Assembly (NCBI RefSeq): GCF_032854445.1 | Contig: NC_088300.1 | Location: forward strand, 69,848,984-69,912,983 | Direction of reading: 5' to 3' | From: Liolophura sinensis | Taxonomy: Eukaryota; Mollusca; Polyplacophora; Chitonida; Chitonidae | Length of the DNA: 64,000 nucleotides | Part shown: positions 52,801-62,325 of the stretch, one piece after another | Layout: the number at the start of each line of letters is the position of its first letter | How positions within the stretch are numbered: the stretch's first letter is position 1 | The notes under the pieces: generated by a model | Databases searched by the model: none | The model's input: the letters and a program-made list of their open reading frames with translations, nothing else | What the model was told of the DNA's origin: nothing | Made by a program: the position numbers and the translations under genes

Positions 52801-54155
52801 ACCTGATAAAACCAGTTGAAAGTTTTCCTTCCATTCACTTTGAACCACATCCATATCCAAAGTATAGACCCAGTACACTCTCCAAATAGGGATAGACATC
52901 TGAATTTTTTCTGTGAAATTTTCCTTGTAGCAATAGATGATCAAGATATGCTATATTCACATACAAATAACTGTAAACTTCATCCTAGTTTTAACAAGCA
53001 CAGAAATGTCAGAAAGAAATAAGACACTGAAACAATTATATGTCATCACAGCCAAACTATGCCACATTTATTTTCCTTCACTAACTGTGGGAAGCACTTC
53101 AAAAGGCTGCCTCCTATATTCTTGATACAGTTTCACTAGTTTGCTGCAGCACATGTTGATGCCAAGAAAATGTATTGATCAAAAAGAAACTGTTTTCAAA
53201 CTGTACATCTTCCAACTGGATTACAGATATGAAAGAAGCCCCATGATTTGAAGTTATAAAAAGGCATATTAATATGGATTGTATTATAACCAAGTGACCT
53301 ACATTGGTCATTACTTGTTAAGTTTTCCTACATGTATCATTATAATTAAGCCATGTACTTATTCTATGCCATTGATAGAATTACTATTGCATACACACAA
53401 GTCATATCAATGTTAATCCTTTAGTCAGTATTTTAATCCTTTCTTTGTTATATTGGTGCATGTACCTGTTCCTTACCTAGCTCAAACGTGTTCAATCTGT
53501 GTTGGGATTACCTAGGGCAGCCATGCCAGGCATCAAACACATAAATTACCAAAATAAACCTTTTTCAAACTTCACTCTAGAGAGTAAAATGTAGAGTTGA
53601 TACACAGAAGTACAACTTTCAAGATAAGTTTTCAGAGATAGGCATGTCCTAGTTATGCCTTGTTTAAGCTAAATTTTTAGGTATGGTACATTTATTCACG
53701 CCTGGCTACAGCTGCAATATTTAACCCAGGAAACTTTATCTTCAAGGTTACATCATCAAGAAGGGTTACAACATCAAGAAAATGTTGCAAAACAACACAT
53801 TGTTGCCTTGTTCGGTATGTCAGGAATTTAACAAAAATGCCCTCAAAAACATGCTTATTTTAAAGACACCAGGCAGTAATTTTTGGTCAAATGGATTAGA
53901 ACGGGAATACAATTAAGGTGGTTATTCTGTAAATATAATAACGCTTTCGAAAACTGGGCGCCGTATGATACTGTTAGTTCTAAACCTGTGGTGGCACACT
54001 CATTAAAACCAAGCCTTCGAGAAAATTTATAATAAAATACACGTTGTCGTTTTTTTGGAAGTATATCCCATTATATGCGCTGTTACCATCTGAAGTTGCG
54101 GGGCACTTTCTTGCAGAGTGTCGAAGTTACGGCAGCATGTTTGATAACCACTCAT
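31839..54155 (-). CDS. PTCD3: PTCD3 / mS39, mitochondrial ribosomal small-subunit PPR protein
   Basis: Pentatricopeptide protein of the mitochondrial small ribosomal subunit, needed for mitochondrial translation. Exons (minus, 5' to 3'): 52603-52688, 52298-52328, 51301-51346, 50683-50751, 50172-50282, 47776-47899, 47153-47300, 46558-46645, 45931-45991, 43552-43634, 43260-43410, 41909-41962, 41509-41586, 41157-41185, 40254-40363, 39507-39585, 39015-39105, 38061-38146, 35635-35720, 33249-33317, 32607-32660, 32156-32219 and 31839-31970. All have GT/AG borders and agreeing phases, giving 642 aa. Landmarks: EKIVIPKRKKR, MDDPYLIPADNF, LSPNLGTFNAVLLCL, LQDLELAYQL and NFFRLICLLEDMD. The first exon probably ends at donor 54087 and encodes a presequence (..KKVPRNFRW). 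Joining ATG 54155 to that frame needs a one-base shift, so the start is unresolved. The donor at 40253 (GTACGG) is weak, but readthrough meets a stop at once. Confidence 0.93.
32805..33010. repeat. Degenerate ~30-bp repeat in a PTCD3 intron
   Basis: About seven imperfect units on the theme CTTCACTTCATGAAGAGATTAGCTTT, internally palindromic around TTCATGAA. Intronic, with no coding meaning seen. Confidence 0.75.
33888..34533. repeat. 36-bp minisatellite, about 18 copies
   Basis: Units contain CTTGTGAGAGTCACAATGAC then TTACACTATACTTATC, with variable positions around GAGAGTCAC (GAGACGCGC, GAGGCTTGC). Indels in two or three units shift the frame. The array is open on both strands because 36 is a multiple of three and the unit lacks stops; the 252-codon frame over it is an artefact. 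It lies in the intron between exons 33249-33317 and 35635-35720. Confidence 0.95.
34690..35320. repeat. Compound minisatellite: ~170-bp duplication plus 75-bp units
   Basis: A block from TCCACAAATTTAGCAGATGA to TTTCTGATCTACCTGAGTAC is present at about 34700 and again at about 34868. It leads into roughly five 75-bp units at 34985-35316, each with TACAATATCGTTCTGATCTA, GCACAGTGCACCTTACAAAC and TACAAGTACATGTAGG. Units are nearly identical, suggesting recent expansion. Intronic in PTCD3. Confidence 0.92.
35475..35600 (+). mobile_element. Truncated SINE
   Basis: Plus-strand core and tail beginning GGCCATAAGTGGGAAGGTCT and ending CATCAATCAAATAAACA, with a deletion between CCCACCAT and GGCGTACAACA. 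It lies 35 bp from the PTCD3 exon ending at 35635. Confidence 0.8.
35850..37390 (+). mobile_element. SINE split in two by a DNA transposon
   Basis: The left part (35850-36023) has a tRNA-like head (CCTCTGTGGCCAAGTGGCTA, A-box-like; ACTGAGTTCAAGTCC, B-box-like) and core to CTTCCACCACAAC. The right part (37292-37390) resumes at ACCACAACATTGGCGGC and runs to AAATAAATAAATAAA. Together they make one full SINE. The intervening 36024-37291 is described separately. Confidence 0.85.
36024..37291. mobile_element. Non-autonomous hAT-like DNA transposon inside a SINE
   Basis: Bounded by an exact 8-bp duplication, ACCACAAC, at 36016-36023 and 37292-37299. Eight bases is the hAT target duplication length. 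The right end read inward starts CAGGGCATTAGCCAGGATCT, resembling hAT ends; the left starts CACCAGGCTAGTCAG, a weaker match. Both ends then reach a GTCC/GGAC-containing stretch. At 1268 bp it is too short for an intact transposase. A frame at 36183-36386 with SESDGDEEFVDDPRDRSP could be a transposase N-terminal remnant or captured exon, unproven. Confidence 0.75.
37496..37785. repeat. 56-bp minisatellite, five copies
   Basis: Units contain AGTCAAAGTAATCAGCCATT, GTCTGTGTTGCTC and CCATGCCATACAAAATCTGC. Intronic in PTCD3, immediately upstream on the plus strand of exon 38061-38146. Confidence 0.93.
38544..38578 (+). mobile_element. Fragment of a second dispersed repeat
   Basis: GAGTAAGTGCTTGGGGTTTAACGTCATACT resembles a repeat end I associate with molluscan genomes. 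Only about 35 bp is present, embedded in ACACCTCAG-rich sequence. Identification is from memory of the motif and weak. Confidence 0.35.
38672..38828 (+). mobile_element. 5'-truncated SINE
   Basis: Starts at GAGCCTTAAATGGGAACGTC, keeps the core (GGCTTCCTCCCACCATAATG) and ends in ACCAATCAAATAAATAAA. The tRNA-like head is missing. PTCD3 intron. Confidence 0.88.
39891..40152 (-). mobile_element. Full-length tRNA-derived SINE
   Basis: One of the best copies. Read on the minus strand it has head GGGGCCTCCGTGGCTCAGTC (A box TGGCTCAGTCGGTTAGCGCG), B-box-like GTGAGTGCAAGTAAA, core GGTTTCCTCCCACCATAATG and tail AATCAAATAAATAAATTATT. GGAACAATAA on one side and GGAAACAATAA on the other look like its target duplication. 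Use it as the reference for the family in this window. It lies in a PTCD3 intron, about 100 bp from exon 40254-40363. Confidence 0.93.
40437..40545. repeat. TAA trinucleotide-rich microsatellite
   Basis: Imperfect (AAT)n with GTAG and CAA interruptions, in a PTCD3 intron. The leucine-rich minus-strand frame over it is an artefact. Confidence 0.93.
42640..42757. repeat. 20-bp minisatellite, about six copies
   Basis: Units of GAGGCCAGACAAACACGCAG with small variants (CCCGG, CCAGG). Intronic in PTCD3. Nearby GACAGACAGAC-type sequence at 42980-43010 is related in composition only. Confidence 0.92.
43688..44073 (+). mobile_element. Candidate second tRNA-derived SINE family
   Basis: Begins with a tRNA-like head: GTGGGTCTAATGGTCAGAGA as a possible A box, then 40 bp later the B-box-like ACAGGTTCAAACCCAGCC. 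A ~280-bp body unrelated to the main SINE follows, and the end TGGTGTTAAACAACGGTCAA..CAAATAG resembles SINE/LINE tails. Only one copy is seen here, so it rests on structure. Confidence 0.5.
44086..44405 (-). repeat. 67-bp tandem array made from a SINE tail
   Basis: About five units of 67 bp, each containing the main SINE's reversed 3' end (TTTATTTGATTCGTGTTTTA and CGCCGTACTCGAGAATATT) joined to GTGTTGTCATCATACTCAAG. All share CTCGAG where the dispersed SINE has CTCAAG, so one variant was amplified locally by tandem duplication, not by repeated insertion. Confidence 0.9.
44460..44925. repeat. 47-bp minisatellite, about ten copies
   Basis: Units contain TCTCATGACTTGGAGCCGCT, GTTTGCCAGGCATGTCTAAA and TCCCAAA or TCACAAA, with point variants. 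It starts about 55 bp after the SINE-tail array, in a PTCD3 intron. Confidence 0.93.
47900..49385 (-). repeat. Minisatellite derived from the PTCD3 exon 7 splice acceptor
   Basis: About 18 units, 72 bp in the regular block 48720-49190 and longer, less regular elsewhere. Read on the minus strand each unit has TTGTTCTGTTCTCCAG then GTGTACCCAGTAAAGGATAA, almost matching the true intron/exon 7 junction TTCTCTTCTCCAG|GCATACCAGGTGAAGGATAA at 47899. The units thus duplicate about 40 bp of intron end plus about 28 bp of exon start. The regular block is open in the exon 7 frame with a 24-residue repeat starting VYPVKDNQYSV; exon 7 itself starts AYQVKDNQYRL. Confidence 0.9.
50960..51225 (-). mobile_element. 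Full-length tRNA-derived SINE
   Basis: Reverse-oriented, from TTTATTTATTTGATTGG to GAGCCACAGGGCCCC. TTCATCCTTA occurs directly before it and again at about 51237, a probable target duplication. PTCD3 intron, 75 bp from exon 51301-51346. Confidence 0.92.
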
Positions 54156-54386
54156 TTTCAGTTGGAAATAGACCGATTGCAACCACGTTTTTTGTCTCGT
54201 ACGTTTCTACCTGTTAAAGCCTATGCTTAACAAATGTACGAGTCTGTGTATACAGAGCAGCCGACAGTCTATTTTTAGACTAACGTAAATTGATATGACA
54301 GAACAGTCGGTGTTTGGTGTCCAGTGTTTCCAATAATGATTCGACACAAAGCTCTGTGTACTTCACAGAGCTAAGTCATTCTCAAT
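54156..54386. promoter_or_regulatory. Divergent promoter region PTCD3 / KCTD9
   Basis: The candidate PTCD3 start (54155, minus) and the KCTD9 start (54387, plus) lie back to back about 230 bp apart. No TATA box is visible. Head-to-head housekeeping genes commonly share such a region; transcription start sites cannot be read here. Confidence 0.55.
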
Positions 54387-57300
54387 ATGAAGAGGGTCAC
54401 AGTCCTTCAGAAATGGTCTGAAAAAGAATGGAAAGGTAAATGGGATTAGATATCTCAGCTCGCAGTCTGTTCAAGAATCTTTGTTTTGAAACGAAAATTG
54501 GACCTCTTTTAACTGACTTGATGATATTTTATTTTATTTATTTATTTGGTTGGTGTTTTACGCCATACTCAAGAATAGTTCACTTATGCAACGGCGGCCA
54601 GGATTATGTTGAGAGGAAACCGGGCAGAGCCCGGGGGAAACCCACGACCATCCGCAAGTTGCTGCATGACCTTCCCACGTAGGCCTACGGCCGGGGAGGA
54701 AGCCAGCATGAGCTGAACTAGAACTCACAGCGACCGCATTGGTGAGAGGCCTCTGGGTCATTACTATTTTATTTTAAGAATGATGTATGCACAAATATAA
54801 TGTAATCAAATCCAATTGCTGAACATTCGCAATATTCGGTTTTGTGCAAATCCAATACTGTGATTCAGAATAAAGTTGAATTCACTGAAAAAAAGCCTTC
54901 AGGTTACACGTTTAGTGAGCAGCCATAGTTGTCTTTGTAATAGAAAAATCAATTTGATTACCAGTTTAAGATTCCTTAAATGTTTCTAACATGTCTAATA
55001 AATAGGTGGTTCCAGTGACTCAGAATATAGAAGATGTGCTGGGTGAGGCGAGTAGAAAGTTAAACATTCCAGTCACTTGTCTGTACACAGCTGATGGCGG
55101 GGAGATAGATGACCCAGAACTAATACGGTATTAGATAAATTCTTGTCAGACTTTAATGCTGTAATTGTTTAGGGCTGCTTGCGCCATATCTTACACTCCA
55201 CGAAAACAACTTGTCTTTCACCAAGACATAATGATCACGTCATTCTAGGGAAGAAGATATTATTTACATGCAAGCAACAGTCAAATCATTTTCTGTACGA
55301 CAGTGTGTTTTCTGAGTTTATTTGTGTCCAAATTGATTAATTCAAAATATTTTTATTATAGAGCTATTTTTATTCGATTTGTTGTAGGGCATCTTAAAAA
55401 TCCACATAGTTTAAGACACTGCCTCTCTTTCAATCCATGTACAAAAATTTCTGAATTTTCCATGAACCATCTAAGAAGCTAAATGTAGTGTTTTTTTAAC
55501 AGATGTTTTTGAATAAATATTTTATCTTTTTTTTTTTTACATTTTCAGGGATGGAGAAATTTTATATGCTTCCATAGGTGAAGAATTTTTTGGGAGACTC
55601 AGCTCAAGGTAGACAAGGCTAGTAATGAGTTGTTCAGATACATTTACATATATGTGTCATACTTTTATACTATTAATTATGTATTTAAAAGTGGACTGAA
55701 TTTGATGTTGTGTGTTTAGTCAGTCACATTTCATGTAATCAGTGTATTGCTTTGACTTCAAGAGCATGGACATAATTAAAATAGTTGTAATCTCTAATGG
55801 TTACATGTTTTTTCTTTGTGACTTTCCTTCATATAATCCCTTTAGTGTATTTAGCCTTTTCCTAAGAACCCCTTTGTTTATATATGTCTAGGTAAAGTGG
55901 TTCATCCAGTTCAGCCCAGTTATCTTGATCTCGGAGAAGACTTGGACTCTGCCTACAACTCTGTGACGTCTGCGGACATCGTGCTCCCTACAGGAAAGAC
56001 TGACTGGGTTACACTCAATGTTGGTGGGAAAGTTTTCAAAACCACAAGGTAGGTGTAGTTTGAAGTTGGAGGTTATATTGTCAAGTGTGTCAGGTGCCAG
56101 CTCCTCCAATTATAAACCTGAGTACAGTTGTAAGAGGGAAATATTCTTGAGTATAAAGTATAGCTGATTGAAATAAGTAAATAAAATTCATTCATACAAC
56201 TCATGTACCTGCTTACTCCGTACTTTCCACGCGTTATATCAGCGTAGTATTTTAGATGTTAGGAAACTTTTGGAAACTGATGTGATTTACAATGTGACTT
56301 ACAGTGTGACTTATTTGTCATTGGCGTCCAGCATTATGGTGGGAGTAAAGCAAACAGTGCTTAAGGGTAAACTCATGACCATCTGCAGGTTGCTGGCAGA
56401 CATTACCACGTACGACCAGAGAGGAAGCCGGCATGGTCAAGTGAAATACTTGCCTGAATCCAGACCATCGTTGTCTGGTGACAGCTATATTTATTGGACT
56501 TATTTTTTTTTTTTTTTTTTTTTTATTGGTGTTTTACGCCGTACTCAAGAATATTTCACTTATACGACGGTGACCAGCATTATGGTGGGTGGAAACCGGG
56601 CAGAGCCCGGCGGAAACCCACGACCATCCACAGGTTGCTGGCAGACCTTCCCACGTACGGCCGGAGAGGAAGCCAGCATGAGCTGGTCTTGAACTCACAG
56701 CGACCGCATTGGTGAGAGGCTTCTGGGTCACTACGCTGCGCTAGCGCGCTAACCGACTAAGCCACGGAGGCCCCTTATAAGCCTATTGGACTTATAAGCC
56801 TATTGATGCTGGTGAACCTCGTCATGTACGGCCAGAGTTTTCTGCCACTTGAATACATTGTTTTATAGATGTGGCATGAATGTTTCAATTTTATTATTTT
56901 TGTTTGCAGGAGGACATTGACTTCAGATGCTCCAGAAAGTATGCTAGCCAGGATGTTTACAAATGAATGTGGTACATAGTTTCTCACTTGAAAATCATTA
57001 TGATATCTTCTTTTCTTTTCAGTGCTCTTTAGGAGCAGGTTTTGTCCTACCATAATTTACTTGTGCCAAAAAAAAATGAGTGTAAAACCAATCATTCTTT
57101 ATTCCACCAAAAACACCTGTTCACAGTCACAAAATAGTTACATACATGTATATAGCTCCTGGTATGTATGCATGTATTCATGTACATTGTAAAAAGTAAT
57201 AAACTGAAAAGTTTCTGTTGTAACTATTTCACACTCAACTGGCAGAGACAATGTACACATGAATTATGCTTTTATTGTAAATCTTTGCTAAGCCATTATT

Positions 57301-60300
57301 GCTGTGTTATGTTCAACACAGATGTGGCCTGGTCCAGCTCGGTTGATGAGAACGGAGCCTACCTGATTGACAGGTCTCCTGAATATTTTGAACCAATCCT
57401 CAATTACTTACGACATGGGCAGCTGGTTTTAAACAAAGGGATCAATCCACAAGGTGAGTTTTAATATAACAGAACCAAAGCACACAGTAGTACTCAGATG
57501 AATCAGAGGGAGTGCATTGTGGCTCCATGGTTAAATTAAAAGAAAGCTAAAACATGAAGTTAGGTTCATTATACAGACAACTGAAAACTACGTGTAAAAA
57601 TACTTTCATTTGTTTTTTTTTTTAGATTTTTAAGAGTGTTGAAAGGCATTCAAATATTTGAATTCTGTGGTAGGCTTTATGGGCCATATTTAGGAACTCT
57701 TTTTTCTGATGTTCACCAGAAGGAAGGAATTTTTGGGAATCTTTTGTCAGTAATCTTTTACTTTATGGGTTAAAAAAGTTATCACGACATTCAGTGTTGT
57801 GATTAGAGTTGGAAAAACTACCTTTGATGTCAGAGTTCCTAAACTCTGATAGAATGGTTCATAAAGCCCACTTTAGAATTCCAATATTTAAACGGCTTAA
57901 ACACTCTTCATTAAAAACTAAGAAAATAAATGAAAGTATATTTATGCATAGTTTTAAGTATGAATCCGCATAGCGCGAAAAATGCGTGTAGTTGTAACAT
58001 GCAGAAAACTTCTCACCATCTAAATCTTACTGCTTATCCAAGGACAACAGCGTGTATTTTAGACACCAGTTGGAAAGTGATTTTAATCAAACTGGCTTGT
58101 TTTGGCGATGTCACTCGCACTCGGCTATGCATAGCATGTACCCCATTGACTCAGCAAGACTGTCCATGTCCGTGTCACCGGGTGGTCATAGTGAGGTAGG
58201 CACGTCTGTTTTACAGTCTTAATTCCTCCTAGACTATGCACAGAATTTGTACTGATGCCCCTGTTTATGAATGTAATACTGATGAAAGTGGATATACTTA
58301 CAGTGTTCTGATTGTCACATGACATGCCTTCAGTCTATCAGTTCTATTCCTCTCCGGCCGTAAGTGGGAAGGTCTTCCAGCAATCTGCGGATGGTTGTGG
58401 GTTTCCCCCGGGCTCTGCCCGGTTTCCTCCCACCGTAATGCTGGCCGCCGTTGTATAAGTGAAATATTCTTGAGTACGGCGTAAAACACCAATGAAATAA
58501 ATAAATAAATAAGTAAATAAATAAATTTCAGTTCTATTCTCAGAAAAAGTAGTCCCACGTGAGCGTGGCTTTATTTTTTTCGGTTTATTGGAGTATAAAC
58601 GCAAAAATTTGACAAATCAGATTGCGCCTTACATGCGTACATTCAGGAAAATTAAATTATTAATATATGATCTTGTATAATGTATGTGTAAATAATTACA
58701 GGTGTTCTGGAAGAAGCCAAATTCTATGGAATTTCCTCCCTTATTGATGAGCTGGAAGAAACAATTGAGGTACGGTTTTACAAAACGATTTCATGATGAT
58801 GTGTCAGGTGTTGGTAAAGAAAAGTCTTTCTTTTACTGATTATGATTGTTTTATAAAGGTAAATTGATGACTATGTAGTGTTAGTATGTGAAATCTGGCA
58901 GTGTAGCTGGATGGGCGAATAAAGGCTATTTCTGATAGATCTATACACTATGTGGAGGCCTCCGTGGCTGAAGGGATTAGCATGCCAGCACGGCGCAATG
59001 AGCGAGGAGCCTTCTTCCAATGCATTCGCTGTGAGTTCAAGCCTGACTCATGCTGTCTTCCTCTCCTGCAGAACATGGGAAGATCTGTCAGCAACCTGCA
59101 GATGGTCATGTGTTTCCTCCCAACATCATGCTGGCCACCATCATATAATGAAATATTCTTGACTATGGCGTAAAACACCATTCAAATAAATAAATATACA
59201 CTATGTGGCTTTACTTTGCATAGTTTGAGATTTCTTTCACCCTTCAACCTAATCTCTAATGAGCTAATATCATGAAAGGCTGAAAGTTGATCACTCTCTG
59301 GTCAACAGAGAGTGCTAACTCTTACCGATGTAAAGGATAAAGACTTAGTGGTAGCAATAAAAACGAAAGTAATTGAATACATGCACAAAATTTATATTTT
59401 GCTGTAAAGTACATATTTATGAAATGTATTTTTTTTCTTTCTGGTATTCGACAGAAAGATGTTTTACCTAATGATGACACTGCTATCAACAGAAGAGAAA
59501 TGGTCCTAAAGCTATTAGCCGTACCCACAAACTCTGAGCTTCGCTGTCAGGTAAATGTTGTCACCTTAATCATTATACCTGTACCACTAGTATCAAAGCT
59601 TGCATATAATTGTGATACACAGTACTGGCTTCAGCTGATGGATGAATTCACTTTACCTGGCTTCGCATGTACTTTGATTTACATGGATTTAGTAATATGC
59701 AGCAATATTTTCACCTTTAATGGACAAAGTGAATTGTTATATTGTCATGCTGTTGAGAGTGTGAAAGTATTTTCAGATGTAAGGTAAAGCCAGAAGTGTA
59801 TAGATCAGAAATAAAGACAATACCAGCAATAAGTTAGAGAGCATGTAACAAAGGAAATACATATGTGTGGAATTATACTGATTTTCACATGTATAATGAT
59901 TTCTTTCAGGGCATCAATTTCTGTGGAATAAATTTGTCCAAACTGGATCTCCGGTGTATCAACTTTAAGTATGCTGTTCTGCGTAATGCAGATTTGTCAG
60001 GGTCTAATCTGTCCCACTGTAACTTTGAACGAGCTGACATGTCCAGAGCTGTGCTTGATGTAAGTCACCCAAGTGCAAAATTACTTTTGAAATTTGTGCA
60101 ATCTAACTTCAGACTTATGTGGAACGTCCGCCTATAAAAACATATCTCAGTGAAAGAAAATAATTTTCATGAAAGATTCACTGAAATGTGGTGTATGAGT
60201 TACATTTAATGTCAGTAGAATATTAAAAATATATGAAAGTTTACTGCTTTAGTATCAGAATCAAATACACTGTTCAGAATCACTTATACTGTTATTCTAA

Positions 60301-62325
60301 TGAGATTGGTAGATGTCATTCAGAAAGTAGGTTTTAAGTAACAGTAATATCATTTGTGTAATCCCTAATGACCATATTACTGTTACTGTTTCTCTATGCA
60401 TGCTTTGCAGGGTGCCAATCTTCTTGGTGTAAAGATGCTATGTGTTAACCTGGAGGCTGCATCACTAAAGGGATGTAACTTTGAAGATCCTGCTGGTATT
60501 AGGGCTAACATGGAAGGTATGTCAAAATGACTGTTAAGTGCTATAGACAATGTATATGCAGTCCCTTCTCACTGGCACATGCATGCAGAATAGTTTATTA
60601 TTTTCATTAATTTCATATTTTTTGGCCTGGGGCATATTCCACATGGTAATGTTTAGGCCTATTCTGTTTATTTATTTATTTGATTGGTGTTTTATGCCGT
60701 ACTCAAGAATATTTCACTTATACAACGGCAGTCAGCATTATGGTGGGTGTAAACCGGGCAGAGCCCGGAGGAAACCCACGACCATCTGCAGATTGCTTGC
60801 AGACCTTCCCTCTTACGGCCGGATAGGAAGCCAGCATGAGCTGGACTTGAACTCACAACGACTGCATTGGTGAGAGACTCTGGGTCATTACGCTGCACTC
60901 GCGTGCTAACCAACTGAGCCCCCGTTTAGGCCTATTCCACAAGGTAATGTTTAGGCCTATTCCACAAGGTAATGTTTAGGCCTATTCCACAAGGTAATGT
61001 TTAGGCCTGTTCCACAAGGTAATGTTTAGGTCTATTCCACAAGGTAATGTTTAGGCCTATTCCACAAGGTATTAGGCCTAATAAGCCAAAAATGCAAATT
61101 TTTACTCTTATAGTAGTAGTACATGCATCAGACAAAAGCTCTCTTTGGGTGTTGGAATTTCCTCACTTAAATGATACGTTGACAGAAAGATCGGTTCTGG
61201 ATCCGTCAAATATCACTTTCCAATCTGTCAAACAGCAGTATAGTATCATTTACAAAGCTGTTCTTCATGTCACATGTCTCCAGTGAAGGCAGAATTAATG
61301 GTGAAGTGCTGCATTTACAAATTTTGACTGTACAAGCTCATACATACTGCCTTACATATATGTTTTTGCCCAGGGGCTCAGATGAAGAATGTCAATCTAG
61401 AGGGCAGCCACATGGCTGGAGTAAACCTGCGAGTGGCCACACTGAAGAATGGCAATCTGCAAAACTGTGATCTCAGAGGGGCTGTGTTAGCAGGGGCTGA
61501 CCTGGAGGTAAGGGTAAGGGAGGGAGGGTAAGTCTCAACCAAGGAGTGGCCTCACGGAAGAAAGGCAATTTTTAAGCAGTTAACAGCTAACTTCAAATTA
61601 AACTTCACAAGTTTTAAAGGTATACATAATTACAGGCATTATTGGTGCTGACTGGCCAACTTGAGTGATAAATGAATCTAGGGTAAGTGGAATTTTAGAT
61701 ACCATACATTTATTTCAAGGCTAAATGACTAAAAGTAGAAAGCTGTAGCTTGTATATCATCCACTCGCAGCCAATCAGAGTCAGTCCTGTTTTACTTTAC
61801 CTTATAAATTGTTATAAGGTTTGAGATGATAGAGCCAATTCAAATATCAGGTACTAATGTGTTTTTCATGCACTTGAAACTTTTCAATTTTGTTTGCTTG
61901 AAACATCATTTAATACATGTACATGTACCTCCTAAGAATAAATTGGGTACATTTTTTACGTAAGCTCTATACACATGTTGGCAAGAGTTAGCTGTGATAT
62001 TCACCTGAAAAAATACACTTAAACTGGACTTTGAGACAGTGGCCTGTGACAGCGTTGTTTTCAGTCCTGGTAGTTTCTTCACAAACTATGAAGTCCGCTA
62101 TAGAAAAGTAAACAACTTCTTAAGTTGAGTGCAGCTGAAACTTCTCACTTGTTATTAAGAATAACACATATCAGATTGAAAAGTATTTGTGTTTCAATGT
62201 TTTGTCAGAACTGTGATCTCTCTGGATGCGATTTACAAGAGGCTAACTTGAGGGGAGCTAATTTGAAAGGAGCTGCATTTGAGCTGATGTTGAACCCACT
62301 GCACATGTCCCAGGCCGTCCGCTGA
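54387..62325 (+). CDS. KCTD9: KCTD9, BTB and pentapeptide-repeat protein
   Basis: Putative substrate adaptor for cullin-3 ubiquitin ligase. Exons 54387-54435, 55006-55127, 55549-55608, 55892-56048, 56910-56971, 57322-57453, 58702-58769, 59455-59550, 59910-60059, 60411-60516, 61374-61507 and 62209-62325 have consistent GT/AG borders. They encode about 416 aa; the human protein is about 390. Order: N-terminal ubiquitin-like/KHA region (MKRVTV.., LNIPVTCLYTADGGEIDDPE), BTB domain from about residue 113 (TDWVTLNVGGKVFKTT..DRSPEYFEPILNYLRHGQL), then pentapeptide repeats at about 250-400 (A(D/N)LXX units such as NADLSGSNLSHCNFERADMS) and the conserved end PLHMSQAVR. Exon 1 and exon 3 each carry one extra base relative to the expected frame, in GTCCTTC near 54402 and a six-T run near 55586. 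Removing one base from each restores agreement throughout. Confidence 0.94.
54531..54766 (-). mobile_element. SINE, head-truncated
   Basis: Reverse-oriented copy in KCTD9 intron 1. It stops inside the tRNA-like head at CTCTGGGTCATTA. ATTTTATTTTA occurs on both sides as a probable target duplication. Confidence 0.9.
56110..56187 (+). mobile_element. Degenerate SINE tail
   Basis: Weak plus-strand match (GTAAGAGGGAAATATTCTTG..GATTGAAATAAGTAAATAAA) in a KCTD9 intron. Confidence 0.45.
56320..56440 (-). mobile_element. Degenerate SINE core
   Basis: Reverse-oriented, diverged core (CGTCCAGCATTATGGTGGGA..ACCATCTGCAGGTTGCTGGC..GAGAGGAAGCCGGCATGG), 75 bp from a younger full copy in the same orientation. 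Confidence 0.65.
56505..56774 (-). mobile_element. Full-length tRNA-derived SINE
   Basis: Reverse-oriented, with a long T run (tail A run on the minus strand) at 56505-56523, complete core and head ending GAGCCACGGAGGCCCC-like at 56760-56774. Little diverged, so a young insertion. KCTD9 intron. Confidence 0.93.
58351..58505 (+). mobile_element. 5'-truncated SINE with target duplication
   Basis: Starts at CTCTCCGGCCGTAAGTGGGA and ends in ACCAATGAAATAAATAAATA. TCAGTTCTATTC flanks it on both sides (about 58336 and 58528), a 12-bp duplication. KCTD9 intron. Confidence 0.92.
58953..59193 (+). mobile_element. Full-length SINE, older variant
   Basis: Plus strand from the head GGAGGCCTCCGTGGCTGAAG, through B-box-like GTGAGTTCAAGCCTG, to CACCATTCAAATAAATAAAT. 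ATACACTATGTGG flanks it at both ends. A ~25-bp deletion removes the CCCCCGGGCTCTGCC hairpin of the core. KCTD9 intron. Confidence 0.9.
60669..60922 (-). mobile_element. Full-length SINE inserted at a 25-bp repeat
   Basis: Reverse-oriented copy in the KCTD9 intron after exon 60411-60516. GTTTAGGCCTATTC precedes it and recurs directly after it, a 14-bp target duplication that is also part of the neighbouring repeat unit. Confidence 0.92.
60923..61085. repeat. 25-bp minisatellite, about six copies
   Basis: Units of AGGCCTATTCCACAAGGTAATGTTT with few changes. A single partial unit lies on the far side of the adjacent SINE at about 60640-60665, so the SINE landed at the array edge or its target duplication seeded the expansion. 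Confidence 0.92.
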
